NCBI GenBank assembly: GCA_036493475.1
Contig: DASXPS010000032.1
Coordinates: forward strand, 1 to 64,000
Reading direction: 5' to 3'
Source: Sporichthyaceae bacterium
Lineage (GTDB): Bacteria > Actinomycetota > Actinomycetes > Sporichthyales > Sporichthyaceae
Length of the DNA stretch: 64,000 nt
Below are positions 47,905 through 56,491 of this stretch, one piece after another. Within the stretch, counting starts at the first letter, position 1, and each line of letters starts with the position of its first letter. The translations under genes and the position numbers were made by a program. The notes beneath the pieces were generated by a model. It did no database searches. It was not told where the DNA came from and saw only the letters and a list, made by a program, of their open reading frames with translations.

Positions 47905-49575
47905 ATGAGCGAGGACGCGGCACTGCAGCGCTACCAGGAGCAGCTCGACGACGAGCTGTGCACGTGGCCGCGCGAGCCCGCCCTGTACACCCGGGCCAAC
48001 GCCAACGACCAGTGGCCGCGCCCGATCACCCCGCTGACCCAGGACCTCATCGCGCTGCCGCAGGAACGTGGCCTCGGCGTCGCGTTCGCCGACGAGCTCG
48101 GCGTCGCGCCCGACCACGGCCCGTGGACGTGGAACGCGGTGTTCTACGGCTGGTACACCTACGCCGTCGAACCGGCCGCGGCCATGGCCGACAACCTGCC
48201 CGGCTACTCACGCACCGGCGTCTACGGCGACTACTTCGGGGTGGTCGAGGACCCGGACGCGCCGAAGACCGCCGCCGGCAAGGGTGCCGGGCCGCTGACC
48301 CTGGCGAGGATCGGCATCAACTTCGTCCGTGCATTGCGCAGCTATCCCAAACGTTCGCAGCGCTACCGCGCCGAGGCGCACGCCCGGCTGCGCCGCGACC
48401 TCGCCCGCGACTGGACCGCCGCCGCCGATGCCGAACTCACCGACCGGCTGCGCGCCCACCATGACGAGGCCGTGCGTTACCGGGTGCCGCACGTGCTGGC
48501 CAGCGTCATCTCCGCACCGCTGTTCAAACAGGTCAACGAAACCGCCGCGAAGTTCGCCGGTCCCGGTGCCACCGGCATGGTCACCGCTGCGGTCACCGGC
48601 CTGGGCGGCATCCACATGCAGGAGGCCACCGCCGCGCTCGGGAAGGTCGCCCGTGGCCGGACGACCCGCGCGGATTTCCTCGACCAATTCGGCTTCCGGG
48701 GCTTCAACGAGTTCGAACTCGCCGCCAGGCCGTGGCGCGACGACCCGACCACCGTGGACCGGCTGGTCGCCGGTGCCGCCGTGGGCGACCGCGCCGAGCA
48801 GACCGCGAAGACCCGCGCGGAGGCGCGGGCCGCGCTGCAGCAGAAGGCCGGGCGACGCTGGTTGATGTTCGGTCGGCTGCTCACCATGGCCGAGACGCAC
48901 ATTCGCTGGCGGGAGAACGGCAAGGTGCCGATGGCCCTGGCCACCCACTCGATCCGGCTGATCGTGCGGGAGTCCGGCCGCCGGCTGGCCGCGGCGGGTC
49001 GGTTGGCCGGCGCCGACGAAGTGTACTTTCTGCGGCTTGCCGAACTGCTCGACGAACTCGACGGCCACCCGGTGCCCGACCTCGCCGAGCGCATCGCCCG
49101 CCGCCGGCGCAACCACGAGCTCGCCGCGGATCTGCCGCTGCCGGAGATGATCGACGCCAAGCACGGCGCCATCTCGGTGATCGCCGCGGAACGCTGGCGG
49201 TCCCTCGGTGTGCTGCCGCCGGCGGCGTCGCAGACGGCGAGCGACCGCCTGGTCGGCGCGGCCGGGTCGCCGGGCCGGGTCACCGGCCGTGCCCGCATCG
49301 TCGCCGACCCCGACGCGGTCGAACTCGACGACGGGGACGTGATCGTGGCCTACGGCACCGACCCCGCGTGGACCGCGCTGTTCTTCCAGGCCGCCGCCGT
49401 CGTGGTGGACGTCGGCGGCCCCATGTCGCACTCCGCGATCGCCGCCCGGGAGATCGGCATCCCGTGCGTGGTCAACGTCAAGCACGGCACCACGCTGATC
49501 CAGGAGGGTCAGCAGATCACCGTGGACGGCGACACCGGCGAGGTGCTGATCGCCTCGGCGGCATCAGCGGCCTGA
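47905..49575 (+). CDS. PEP-utilising enzyme mobile (swivelling His) domain protein
   Basis: In this 556-residue protein the C-terminal 90 residues are the phosphohistidine swivelling domain: GRARIVADPDAVELDDGDVIVAYGTDPAWT, then GGPMSHSAIAAREIGIPCVVN (cited in part) with the phospho-accepting His in MSHSA near residue 512. The N-terminal 440 residues are helical, with no ATP-grasp domain and no PEP-binding barrel. The middle part (DFLDQFGFRGFNEFELAARPW) matches the central region of rifampicin-phosphotransferase-like proteins. A partner providing phosphate is not encoded nearby. Motif site 6 places it in the island regulon. The reaction is unknown. Confidence 0.85.
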   Translation: MSEDAALQRYQEQLDDELCTWPREPALYTRANANDQWPRPITPLTQDLIALPQERGLGVAFADELGVAPDHGPWTWNAVFYGWYTYAVEPAAAMADNLPGYSRTGVYGDYFGVVEDPDAPKTAAGKGAGPLTLARIGINFVRALRSYPKRSQRYRAEAHARLRRDLARDWTAAADAELTDRLRAHHDEAVRYRVPHVLASVISAPLFKQVNETAAKFAGPGATGMVTAAVTGLGGIHMQEATAALGKVARGRTTRADFLDQFGFRGFNEFELAARPWRDDPTTVDRLVAGAAVGDRAEQTAKTRAEARAALQQKAGRRWLMFGRLLTMAETHIRWRENGKVPMALATHSIRLIVRESGRRLAAAGRLAGADEVYFLRLAELLDELDGHPVPDLAERIARRRRNHELAADLPLPEMIDAKHGAISVIAAERWRSLGVLPPAASQTASDRLVGAAGSPGRVTGRARIVADPDAVELDDGDVIVAYGTDPAWTALFFQAAAVVVDVGGPMSHSAIAAREIGIPCVVNVKHGTTLIQEGQQITVDGDTGEVLIASAASAA

Positions 49576-49582
49576 CGCTGCC

Positions 49583-50491
49583 TCAGTCCGCCGGTTCGGG
49601 GTCGCGCCACTGCTGCAGCGCGTCCACCGAGGGCACCACGTAGTAGGCCCCGGTCAGCGGCGTGGTGTACCGGGTGAGCGCATCCCGCACCCCGTCACCG
49701 ACGCCGGCCATCCGCTCGAGCATCAGGTGCAGCACCCGCTGGCGTGCGCAGAAACCGACGAACATGGTGCCGTGGTCGGTGACACCGCCGTAGGGGGTGT
49801 TGCGGCGGAAGATCTCCAGCTCCACGCCGTTCTCCTCGATCACGTTGCGCGCCACGTGCGAGTCCGGTGGCATCTCGGTCTCGTCCAGCTCGATGCTGTC
49901 GGTCTTGGTGCGCCCGATCACCAGCTCCTGGGCGCGGGTTTCCAGGGCAAGCCACGCGGTGTCGTGGGTCCACTGCTGCACCAGCACCACGCTGCAGCCG
50001 GCGCCCGGTTCGCCGTCCGGCACCGCGACCACACCCGGCGCGTCGACAAGTGGCGGATTCTCCGTGCCGTCGATGAAGCCGGTAAGGTCGCGCAGCCGGC
50101 GATAGGGCCAGCCGTTCACCTCGGTCACCGGGTGCGCCACGGATGCCACGTCGTTCAGCGCGGACATCGCGACGTCGAAGACCAGATCCTGCGTCGGACC
50201 GGAGACCCACACCCAGGCATCGTGCTGGGTGGCAGGCATGGTGAACCCGTCCGGGCCGACGACCGGTGCGAGGAAATCCCGCACGCCGAAGGCATCCGCC
50301 GGAGCCGCCGCCGCCCACAACGACGGGCGGATGCCAATGACCACATTGGCGCCGCCCAGGGTCGCCGCCGGCTCGTCGAAGTTCGCCAGCGCGTGTACCA
50401 ACGCCACCGGATCCGCGCCGGACGCCAGGTCGAACTCCAGATAGGACTGCGCCGCGGTGCCGAGCGCGAAGATGCCGGGCTGAGGAGTCAC
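49583..50491 (-). CDS. DyP-type haem peroxidase
   Basis: This 302-residue dye-decolourising peroxidase has the GxxDG motif in LTGFIDGTENP (about residues 137-147), the proximal haem His in SHVARN and the distal Arg in IFRRNTPYG (about 223-231). There is no Tat signal and no encapsulin-targeting tail, so it is predicted to be cytoplasmic. The GTG start lies 17 bases after the SDR stop, in an operon with an acyl-CoA dehydrogenase and an SDR. It converges on the swivelling-domain gene with 7 bases between. Confidence 0.92.
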   Translation of the reverse strand: MTPQPGIFALGTAAQSYLEFDLASGADPVALVHALANFDEPAATLGGANVVIGIRPSLWAAAAPADAFGVRDFLAPVVGPDGFTMPATQHDAWVWVSGPTQDLVFDVAMSALNDVASVAHPVTEVNGWPYRRLRDLTGFIDGTENPPLVDAPGVVAVPDGEPGAGCSVVLVQQWTHDTAWLALETRAQELVIGRTKTDSIELDETEMPPDSHVARNVIEENGVELEIFRRNTPYGGVTDHGTMFVGFCARQRVLHLMLERMAGVGDGVRDALTRYTTPLTGAYYVVPSVDALQQWRDPEPAD

Positions 50492-50508
50492 CGCGTCATC
50501 AAATCAGG

Positions 50509-51249
50509 TCACCAGGTGCCGGCTGTCGATCCTCCGTCCACGGTCATGATCGAGCCGGTGACGTAGCCGGAGTCGGTCAGGTACTGCACCGCGTTCACCA
50601 CGTCCTGCGGCACGCCGGTCTTGCCGTTGGGCGCGAACGTGCGCAGGAACGCCCAGGTGCCCTCGTCCCGCGGGAACATCGGGGTGTCGATGACGCCCGG
50701 CGCCACCGCGTTGACCTGGACCCCGGTCTGCGCCAACTCGATGGCCAGCGCCTGCACCGCGTGATTGAGACCGCCCTTGACCAGCGCGGTCATCGAGCAC
50801 GGCAGCTTGGCGTTCGGCTGCATGGCAATGCACGCGGTGATCGCGATGATGTGACCCGCCCCGTTCGCGGTCATGTGCTTGGCGGCGGCCTGCGCCGGAT
50901 AGAAGAAGCCCCGCAGGTTGGTGTCGATGAGTGAGTTCACCTCGTCCTCGGTGAACTCGGTGATCGGCTTGCCGATGAAGACGCCGGCATTGGCGATGAG
51001 TACGTCCACCCGGCCGAACGCCTCGATCGCCCGGTCGAACAGCGTGGTGGCGGTCTGCGGCCTGCCGATGTCCCCCTCGACCAGCAGGAAGTTCTCCGGG
51101 CTGCCGATGGAGGCCGCGGCCTCCTGCAACCGGGCCATGGTGCGGGCGTTGCCGACCACGTTGTCCCCGCGCTTGAGGTAGGCCTCGGCCAGCGCCAGTC
51201 CGATGCCGCTGGACGCTCCGGTCACGATGACCGTCTTGGCTGACGTCAT
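50509..51249 (-). CDS. Short-chain dehydrogenase/reductase
   Basis: This 246-residue classical SDR has VIVTGASSGIGLALAEA (about residues 8-24), IANAGVF and the catalytic region. The usual YxxxK is replaced by a CSMTALVKGG segment (about 150-159), where Tyr is absent but Lys is kept. The Ser position reads ITACIAMQP. Loss of the Tyr makes normal dehydrogenase chemistry doubtful. The C-terminus VTGSIMTVDGGSTAGTW is typical. It lies between the acyl-CoA dehydrogenase and DyP genes with 6- and 17-base gaps. Confidence 0.88.
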   Translation of the reverse strand: MTSAKTVIVTGASSGIGLALAEAYLKRGDNVVGNARTMARLQEAAASIGSPENFLLVEGDIGRPQTATTLFDRAIEAFGRVDVLIANAGVFIGKPITEFTEDEVNSLIDTNLRGFFYPAQAAAKHMTANGAGHIIAITACIAMQPNAKLPCSMTALVKGGLNHAVQALAIELAQTGVQVNAVAPGVIDTPMFPRDEGTWAFLRTFAPNGKTGVPQDVVNAVQYLTDSGYVTGSIMTVDGGSTAGTW

Positions 51250-51255
51250 GTCAGA

Positions 51256-52494
51256 TCACCCTTCTGCTGCGGTCAACGGGTCATAGTCCGGGTTCTGCAG
51301 CAGCGCGTGCAGCGCCTTGCGTCGCACGCCCATGTTGCCGCCGGAGAACAGCGGCAACACCAGTGCGTCCTGCAGCAGCCCGTTGAGCGGGTCGAGGTCG
51401 TCATAGCTGTCCACGCCGACCACCCGCATCAACTCGGTGATCACCCGCACCGCGGTTTCCGAGCCGAAGATCTTCGAGTAGTTCGCCAGTTCGGCGGTGG
51501 CCGGGTGCCCGGCGTCCACCGCGGCGCAGGCCCGCAGGGCCAGTGATCGCGCCGCCTCGATGTTCATCTTGGCGTCGGCCAGTGCGTAGCCGACCGCTTG
51601 GTGAGCGAGGATCGGCGCGGTGCCGCCGCGGTGCTCGGTCCTTGCGAAGCGCAACGTGTGGTCGAACGCCGCGCGCATCAGTGCCACGCTGAGGATGCCG
51701 ACGAGCGCGGTCGCGCCGGTGAAGGCGGCCCCGGCCAACCTCAGGCCACCGCCCTGTTCACCGAGCAGGTTCTCCTCCGGCGCGGCGAGGTCGTGCAAGG
51801 AGAACTCCGGCAACAGGTGACAGCGATAACCGGGGGAGTCGATCACCCGGTCCAGCGTGACGCCGGAGGTCGGCCTCTCCACCGCGATCATCGAGATGCC
51901 CAGCCCCGGCGCAGCGTCGGGGTCGGTGCGGGCGACGATGCACAGCAGGTCGGCGCCGTCGCGCTGCCAGCCGGTCGCCGAGGACACCCACTTCTTGCGG
52001 CCGTTGATCAGCCATTGCCCGTCGACCCGCACCGCCCGGGTGCGTACGCCCTCGCCCGGCGGCGGCGAGGCGGGGTTCGCGCTGCCGCCGGGCTCGGTGG
52101 AACAGAACGCGGCCAGCGGCGCCCCGGTGGTCTCCAGGAACGGGGCCAGCATTCGCTTGCGCTGCTCGGGTGAGCCGCCCACCAACACCGGCTGGCACCC
52201 GAGCACCGTGGCCAGCAGCGTCAACGCGACGCTCGGGTTCTGGCAGTACAACTCCTCCATCAGCACCGCGGTGTCGAGCAGGCCCTCGTTCTCGCCGCCG
52301 TCCGAGGTGGGGATGCACGCACGCAAAAACCCGTCGGCGACCAGACGCTGGTACGCGGGCTTGGTGGCGAGGAACCGCTCCTCGGGCGTGGGCAATCGTT
52401 CCGCGGTGGTCTTCGCGTCGCGGAGTACATCCCGGGCGAAGGTCCGGGCTTTCCCGCGCAGCGCACGTTGCCGGTCGGTGAGGTCGATCGTCAC
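51256..52494 (-). CDS. Acyl-CoA dehydrogenase
   Basis: This 412-residue acyl-CoA dehydrogenase family protein has an N-terminal domain from TIDLTDRQRALRGKARTFARD and FCSTEPGGSANPASPPP (about residues 134-150) replacing the common SEPxAGSD. It also has KKWVSSATGW and the C-terminal GVDSYDDLDPLNGLLQDALVLPLFSGGNMGVRR. The N-terminus starts at a GTG (MTIDLTDRQ) without a strong ribosome site. It leads an operon with the SDR and DyP genes. The substrate is unknown. Confidence 0.88.
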   Translation of the reverse strand: MTIDLTDRQRALRGKARTFARDVLRDAKTTAERLPTPEERFLATKPAYQRLVADGFLRACIPTSDGGENEGLLDTAVLMEELYCQNPSVALTLLATVLGCQPVLVGGSPEQRKRMLAPFLETTGAPLAAFCSTEPGGSANPASPPPGEGVRTRAVRVDGQWLINGRKKWVSSATGWQRDGADLLCIVARTDPDAAPGLGISMIAVERPTSGVTLDRVIDSPGYRCHLLPEFSLHDLAAPEENLLGEQGGGLRLAGAAFTGATALVGILSVALMRAAFDHTLRFARTEHRGGTAPILAHQAVGYALADAKMNIEAARSLALRACAAVDAGHPATAELANYSKIFGSETAVRVITELMRVVGVDSYDDLDPLNGLLQDALVLPLFSGGNMGVRRKALHALLQNPDYDPLTAAEG

Positions 52495-52690
52495 CTGTTC
52501 AGTCTCGGCACGAACGGCGGCGCCGGCTCGAACGATTCTGCGTCCGCGGTGGAACGAGACTGCACCCCGCACGGACACCGGGCATTCATCTGCGGGATAG
52601 CCAACTCCCGGGTTGTCGAAAGCTCGGGGCCGGCGCAGGGACAGCTGTGCCGGGCAGGCTGCCTGCATGATTCGATCCCGAACGCTCGAC

Positions 52691-53398
52691 ATGTCCCGAT
52701 TCACCCGCCGCGCGGCCGCGTGTGCCGCATTCGGTGTCCTGGTCCTGACCCTGTCCGCGTGCGGGTCGCAGCAGAGTGCCGGCACCGCAGCGGCACCCGC
52801 GCCTGCGGCGAGTACCGTCGACCCCTCTCTGCAGCCCACCCCGGACGCCACGCCCGGCCCGACGGGCACCGGCGCCGCGTACGAGGTGTTCCCCGCCGCG
52901 GTGCCCGCCGACAACTGGGAGATCACCGACGCCGCGCGTAAGGACGACCCGGCGACCGTCGACGACCTGCAAGAGGTGGCGGGCCTGGACTGGTCGGCGC
53001 AGTACCAGGACGGCAGCGTCGACGACGAGACCACGGCGCCCTACGTCATGGTCTCCGGCTACAGCGCCACCTTCGACGACGTGGTCAACGACGTCGCGGG
53101 CGACGGCGCGCAGAAGACCACCGGTGATGTCAACGGCCACAAGGCGGCCTGGGGCACGCTGACCGGGGCGGACGCCGGCGACACCAACACCTTCGTGATC
53201 TTCGAACAGACTCCCGGCCACGCCGTGGAGTTGGACGGCGCGAACCTGACCGTGGACACCCTGAAGACCTACGCGGGCATGCTGCAGCCCGCCTCCGAGC
53301 AGGACTGGGCGCAGGTGCACGCCAATGCGGCCACCAACGACGACGACAGCGACGCCACCGACGACCCGGAGCCGGACGGCTCCACTACCGATCAGTAA
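52691..53398 (+). CDS. Putative lipoprotein, 235 aa
   Basis: This is a lipoprotein by sequence: basic MSRFTRRAA, a hydrophobic core and lipobox LTLSAC with Cys near residue 25. A Pro/Ala/Thr tether follows, then a compact domain (EVFPAAVPADNWEITDAARKDD and onwards). The C-terminus is very acidic (NDDDSDATDDPEPDGS). I recognise no family. ATG 52691 gives the correct signal peptide; an ATG eight codons earlier is possible. It converges on the small secreted gene with a 7-base overlap. Confidence 0.75.
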   Translation: MSRFTRRAAACAAFGVLVLTLSACGSQQSAGTAAAPAPAASTVDPSLQPTPDATPGPTGTGAAYEVFPAAVPADNWEITDAARKDDPATVDDLQEVAGLDWSAQYQDGSVDDETTAPYVMVSGYSATFDDVVNDVAGDGAQKTTGDVNGHKAAWGTLTGADAGDTNTFVIFEQTPGHAVELDGANLTVDTLKTYAGMLQPASEQDWAQVHANAATNDDDSDATDDPEPDGSTTDQ

Positions 53399-53583
53399 AC
53401 GGAGGCGGGCGGCCGCGGCAGCGGAATCACCTCGACGGTGGGGTGGGAGGGCCCGAGCGGCCCGCAGTACCGCACTGCACAAGCTCCGGGTGGCAGCGGG
53501 GATTGCGGTGAAACAGCGGCGGCGCCCGCCGCCGTCGGCGTCAGCACGACGGTGGCCAGCGCAACAGCTGCGACCCATCTCAT
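53392..53583 (-). CDS. Small secreted proline-rich peptide
   Basis: This is a 63-residue product with a signal peptide MRWVAAVALATVVLTPTAAGA and a mature peptide of about 42 residues rich in Pro with two Cys (ACAVRYCGPLGP). The ATG is 11 codons inside a longer frame, and the shorter start gives the better signal. It overlaps the convergent lipoprotein gene. The signal peptide is the only strong support, so the call is tentative. Confidence 0.45.
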   Translation of the reverse strand: MRWVAAVALATVVLTPTAAGAAAVSPQSPLPPGACAVRYCGPLGPSHPTVEVIPLPRPPASVY

Positions 53584-53627
53584 GCCTGTCGCATACCCCT
53601 GAAGACGGTCGACCACACCGATCCCGG

Positions 53628-54773
53628 TCAGCTCTCGGTAACCGCCATCTGGTCGGAGCTGGGGAAGTCCTCCAGCGGTCCGCGTCGGTGTTCATCCCAA
53701 TCCGCGAAGGTCAGGTCGCTCTGCACGTAGGCCGCGACGAGTTCGGCGGTACTGCGGATCGCCTGCACCGTGGTGCGTTCGTGTCCGTGCGTGGCGTCGG
53801 TGCCGAAGCCGACCAGTGCGGCGCGCATCTCCGCACCGGCCTCGATCGCCGCGGCCGCATCGGAGCGGTAGTAATGGAAAACATCGCGCACGTGGTCGAT
53901 GTCCAGTTGCCGGCACAGCGTGGCCAGCCGGCGGGTCAGGTGGTAGTCGAACGGGCCGGTCATGTCCTGCATGGCCAGCGTCACCGCGTTCTCCCGGGAC
54001 TCCTGGCCCGGCGCCACCACCGCGGTGTCAATGGAGACCATCTCGGCCACGTCCTTGTGCAGGCCGTGCGAAGCGCCCTGGCCGACCTCCTCGGCGATGG
54101 TGATCAGCAGATGGGTGGTTACCGGCAGGTCCACACCGGCCTCGACGACGGCCTTGAACGCGGCCAGTGCGGCGGCGATGCCGCCCTTGTCGTCGAGATG
54201 CCGGGACTTCACGTAGCCGCTGTTGGTGATCTCCGCTAGCGGGTGGTGCGCGACGAAGTCGCCGACCTCGATGCCCAGTGCCCGCACGTCCGCAGCGGAG
54301 TGCACCAGTTCGTCGACGCGGATTTCCACGTGCTCCCAGCCCACGCCCTGGGTGTCGACCGCCTCGCCATAGGCATGCCCGGAGGCCTTCAACGGCAACA
54401 CCGTGCCGGAGTAGGACACCTGCGGGTCGTCGGTGAAGATGGTGACCCGCGCGCCCTCGGAGAACCGGGCGCTGTGCGAGCCGATCGGCTCCGGTTGCAG
54501 TCGGCCGTCGACCTTGATCCGCCGCACCGACATGCCGATGGTGTCCGCGTGCACCACCACCGCGCGGGCGGGCACCGTGCGCAGCCCGCGCAGCGTGGCC
54601 AACAGGGCGCCGCGCCGGGTCAGCTCGAACGGGATCTTCAGCTCGGTCAGAGTTTCCCCGAGGAACTGCATGATCTGGTCGGTTCGACCGGTGGGGCTGG
54701 GGATCTCCAGCAGAGCGAGCAGGATGTTCCGCATCCATGTCTCGTCGACGGGCAGTCTTTCGACGTCGCTCAC
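53628..54773 (-). CDS. M42-family peptidase of the NAGGN osmoprotectant operon
   Basis: This 381-residue metallopeptidase of the M42 type is found with the N-acetylglutaminylglutamine amide (NAGGN) genes. Metal ligands appear in VVHADTIG (about residues 72-79), KSRHLDDKGG (about 193-202), AEEVGQGASHG (about 226-236) and the late DATHGHERT. It may turn over the dipeptide when osmotic stress ends, which is proposed for the family but unproven. The GTG start overlaps the upstream gene's stop (GTGA), and it is last of three coupled genes. Confidence 0.92.
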   Translation of the reverse strand: MSDVERLPVDETWMRNILLALLEIPSPTGRTDQIMQFLGETLTELKIPFELTRRGALLATLRGLRTVPARAVVVHADTIGMSVRRIKVDGRLQPEPIGSHSARFSEGARVTIFTDDPQVSYSGTVLPLKASGHAYGEAVDTQGVGWEHVEIRVDELVHSAADVRALGIEVGDFVAHHPLAEITNSGYVKSRHLDDKGGIAAALAAFKAVVEAGVDLPVTTHLLITIAEEVGQGASHGLHKDVAEMVSIDTAVVAPGQESRENAVTLAMQDMTGPFDYHLTRRLATLCRQLDIDHVRDVFHYYRSDAAAAIEAGAEMRAALVGFGTDATHGHERTTVQAIRSTAELVAAYVQSDLTFADWDEHRRGPLEDFPSSDQMAVTES

Positions 54774-56491
54774 CCGATCGCCTGCACCAGGTGATCCGCG
54801 CCCTTGCCGGTCAGCCCCGGGTCCCAGGGTTGCGGCAACGGACGGGTGGCCGGGAACAACAGGTCGATGAACCGGGCCGCGGTGGGTTGCGGCTCGTGGT
54901 TGGCCAGGCCGGGGCGCTCGTTGGCCTCGATGAAGTAGAAATCCGGACCATCCACCCGGGGCACCATCAGATCCAATCCGACCACCGGGATGTCCAGCAC
55001 CTGCGCGGCCCGTCGCGCGGCGGTGGCCAGCTCGGGGTGCAGCATCTCGGTGACGTCGTGGATGGTCCCGCCGGTATGCAGGTTAGCCGTGCGGCGCACG
55101 GTGAGCTGATGATCGGCGGGTAGCACGTCGTTCATCTCCCACCCCGCCGCCGCCACCACCGCGCGGCAGGCGTCGTCGATCGGGATCCGGGACTCACCGC
55201 CGGTGGCCGCCGCGCGGCGGCGGCTCTGCGCTGCGATCAATTCCCGCACGGTGTGCCGGCCGGTACCGGTCACCCGGGCCGGGCGACGCACCGCCGCGGC
55301 GACCACCTCGGAATCGATCACCACCACGCGCAGGTCCTGGCCCGCGACCAGTTCCTCGATCAGCACGTCCGGGCAGTGCTGCCGGGCCTCGGCCACCGCC
55401 GATGCGAGCTCCGGCGGGGTGCGCACGCCGACGGAGATGCCGCGGCCCTGCTCACCGCGGGCGGGCTTGACCACGACCTCGCCGACCGCGGCGAGGAATG
55501 CCTCGTCCGCAGCGACGTCCTCCGGCGGGCCGGCCGAGCGGCCACGGGGCACCGGAAGTCCGGCGTCGGAGAGAATGCGCCGGGTCACCCGCTTGTCGTC
55601 ACAGCGGCTCATCGCCACCGCACTGGTCAGTTCGGACAGCGACTCGCGAGTCAGCACCCGCCGCCCGCCGTGGGTCAACCGCAGCTCGCCCCATTGCGGG
55701 TCGAGCACCTCGACGTGGATGCCGCGCCGGATCGCCTCGTCGGCGATGATCCGCGCGTACGGGTTGCACCGGGCCAGGTCATCGGCGGCCGGCACGAACA
55801 ACGGCTCGTTGATCGGATTCTTGCGTTTCACGCAGAACACCTGCGCGCGGCTGAAACCCAGCTTCTCGTACAGCGCGATGGCCGGGGCGTTGTTGTACAG
55901 CACCGACAGGTCCAGGTGCGCGGCCCCCGCCGTGGCCAGTCGCTCGGCCAGCGCTACTACCAGGGCCTCCCCGACGCCGGGTCGCTGCGACTGCGGGTCC
56001 ACTGCCAGGCACCACAAGCTGGACCCGGCTTCGGGATCGCCGAAGGCTGCCCGGTGATCGACGCCGGTCACCGTGCCCAACAACCGTCCGGTACCGGCCT
56101 CCTCGGCGACCAGATAGGTGAAGACATCGCTGCGTTGATTGGCGATCAATGTCTGCGGGTCGACGGTGAGCATGCCGGCGCCGGCGTAGAGCCGGTTGAC
56201 CGCGTCGGCGTCGGCCGGCCCCGCCAGCTCGCGCACCCGGATGCCCTGCGTGTCGGGCAGCGCCGGGCGAACCTCGGCGGACAGCGGGAGTCGGTAGGTC
56301 ACCGACGGATCGATGAACAGTTCGTCGGGCGCCAGGCCGACCAGGACCTGCGGTTCGTGCACGTACATGCAGATGTCGCGACGGCCGGGCGCCTCCCGAC
56401 GCAGTACCGCCAACAGGTCGGTGTGATCGGTGAAGGTGTGGCCCATGATCAGCCGGCCCCACCCGCATTCCAACGCGACGTCAGATGCCAT
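54770..56491 (-). CDS. ngg: N-acetylglutaminylglutamine synthetase (GNAT + ATP-grasp)
   Basis: This 573-residue two-domain enzyme makes N-acetylglutaminylglutamine. The GNAT acetyltransferase domain (about residues 80-230) has LWCLAVDPQSQRPGVGEALV and the NNAPAIALYEKLGF motif. The ATP-grasp ligase domain (about 270-570) has VVKPARGEQGRGISVGV, EELVAGQDLRVVVI and FYFIEANERPGL. The architecture is diagnostic for the NAGGN pathway. It overlaps the asnO-type gene by 11 bases and the peptidase gene by four. Confidence 0.93.
   Translation of the reverse strand: MASDVALECGWGRLIMGHTFTDHTDLLAVLRREAPGRRDICMYVHEPQVLVGLAPDELFIDPSVTYRLPLSAEVRPALPDTQGIRVRELAGPADADAVNRLYAGAGMLTVDPQTLIANQRSDVFTYLVAEEAGTGRLLGTVTGVDHRAAFGDPEAGSSLWCLAVDPQSQRPGVGEALVVALAERLATAGAAHLDLSVLYNNAPAIALYEKLGFSRAQVFCVKRKNPINEPLFVPAADDLARCNPYARIIADEAIRRGIHVEVLDPQWGELRLTHGGRRVLTRESLSELTSAVAMSRCDDKRVTRRILSDAGLPVPRGRSAGPPEDVAADEAFLAAVGEVVVKPARGEQGRGISVGVRTPPELASAVAEARQHCPDVLIEELVAGQDLRVVVIDSEVVAAAVRRPARVTGTGRHTVRELIAAQSRRRAAATGGESRIPIDDACRAVVAAAGWEMNDVLPADHQLTVRRTANLHTGGTIHDVTEMLHPELATAARRAAQVLDIPVVGLDLMVPRVDGPDFYFIEANERPGLANHEPQPTAARFIDLLFPATRPLPQPWDPGLTGKGADHLVQAIG

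Noticed and set aside
49583-50491. DyP peroxidase as an encapsulin cargo
   Set aside because: No C-terminal targeting peptide and no shell-protein gene nearby.
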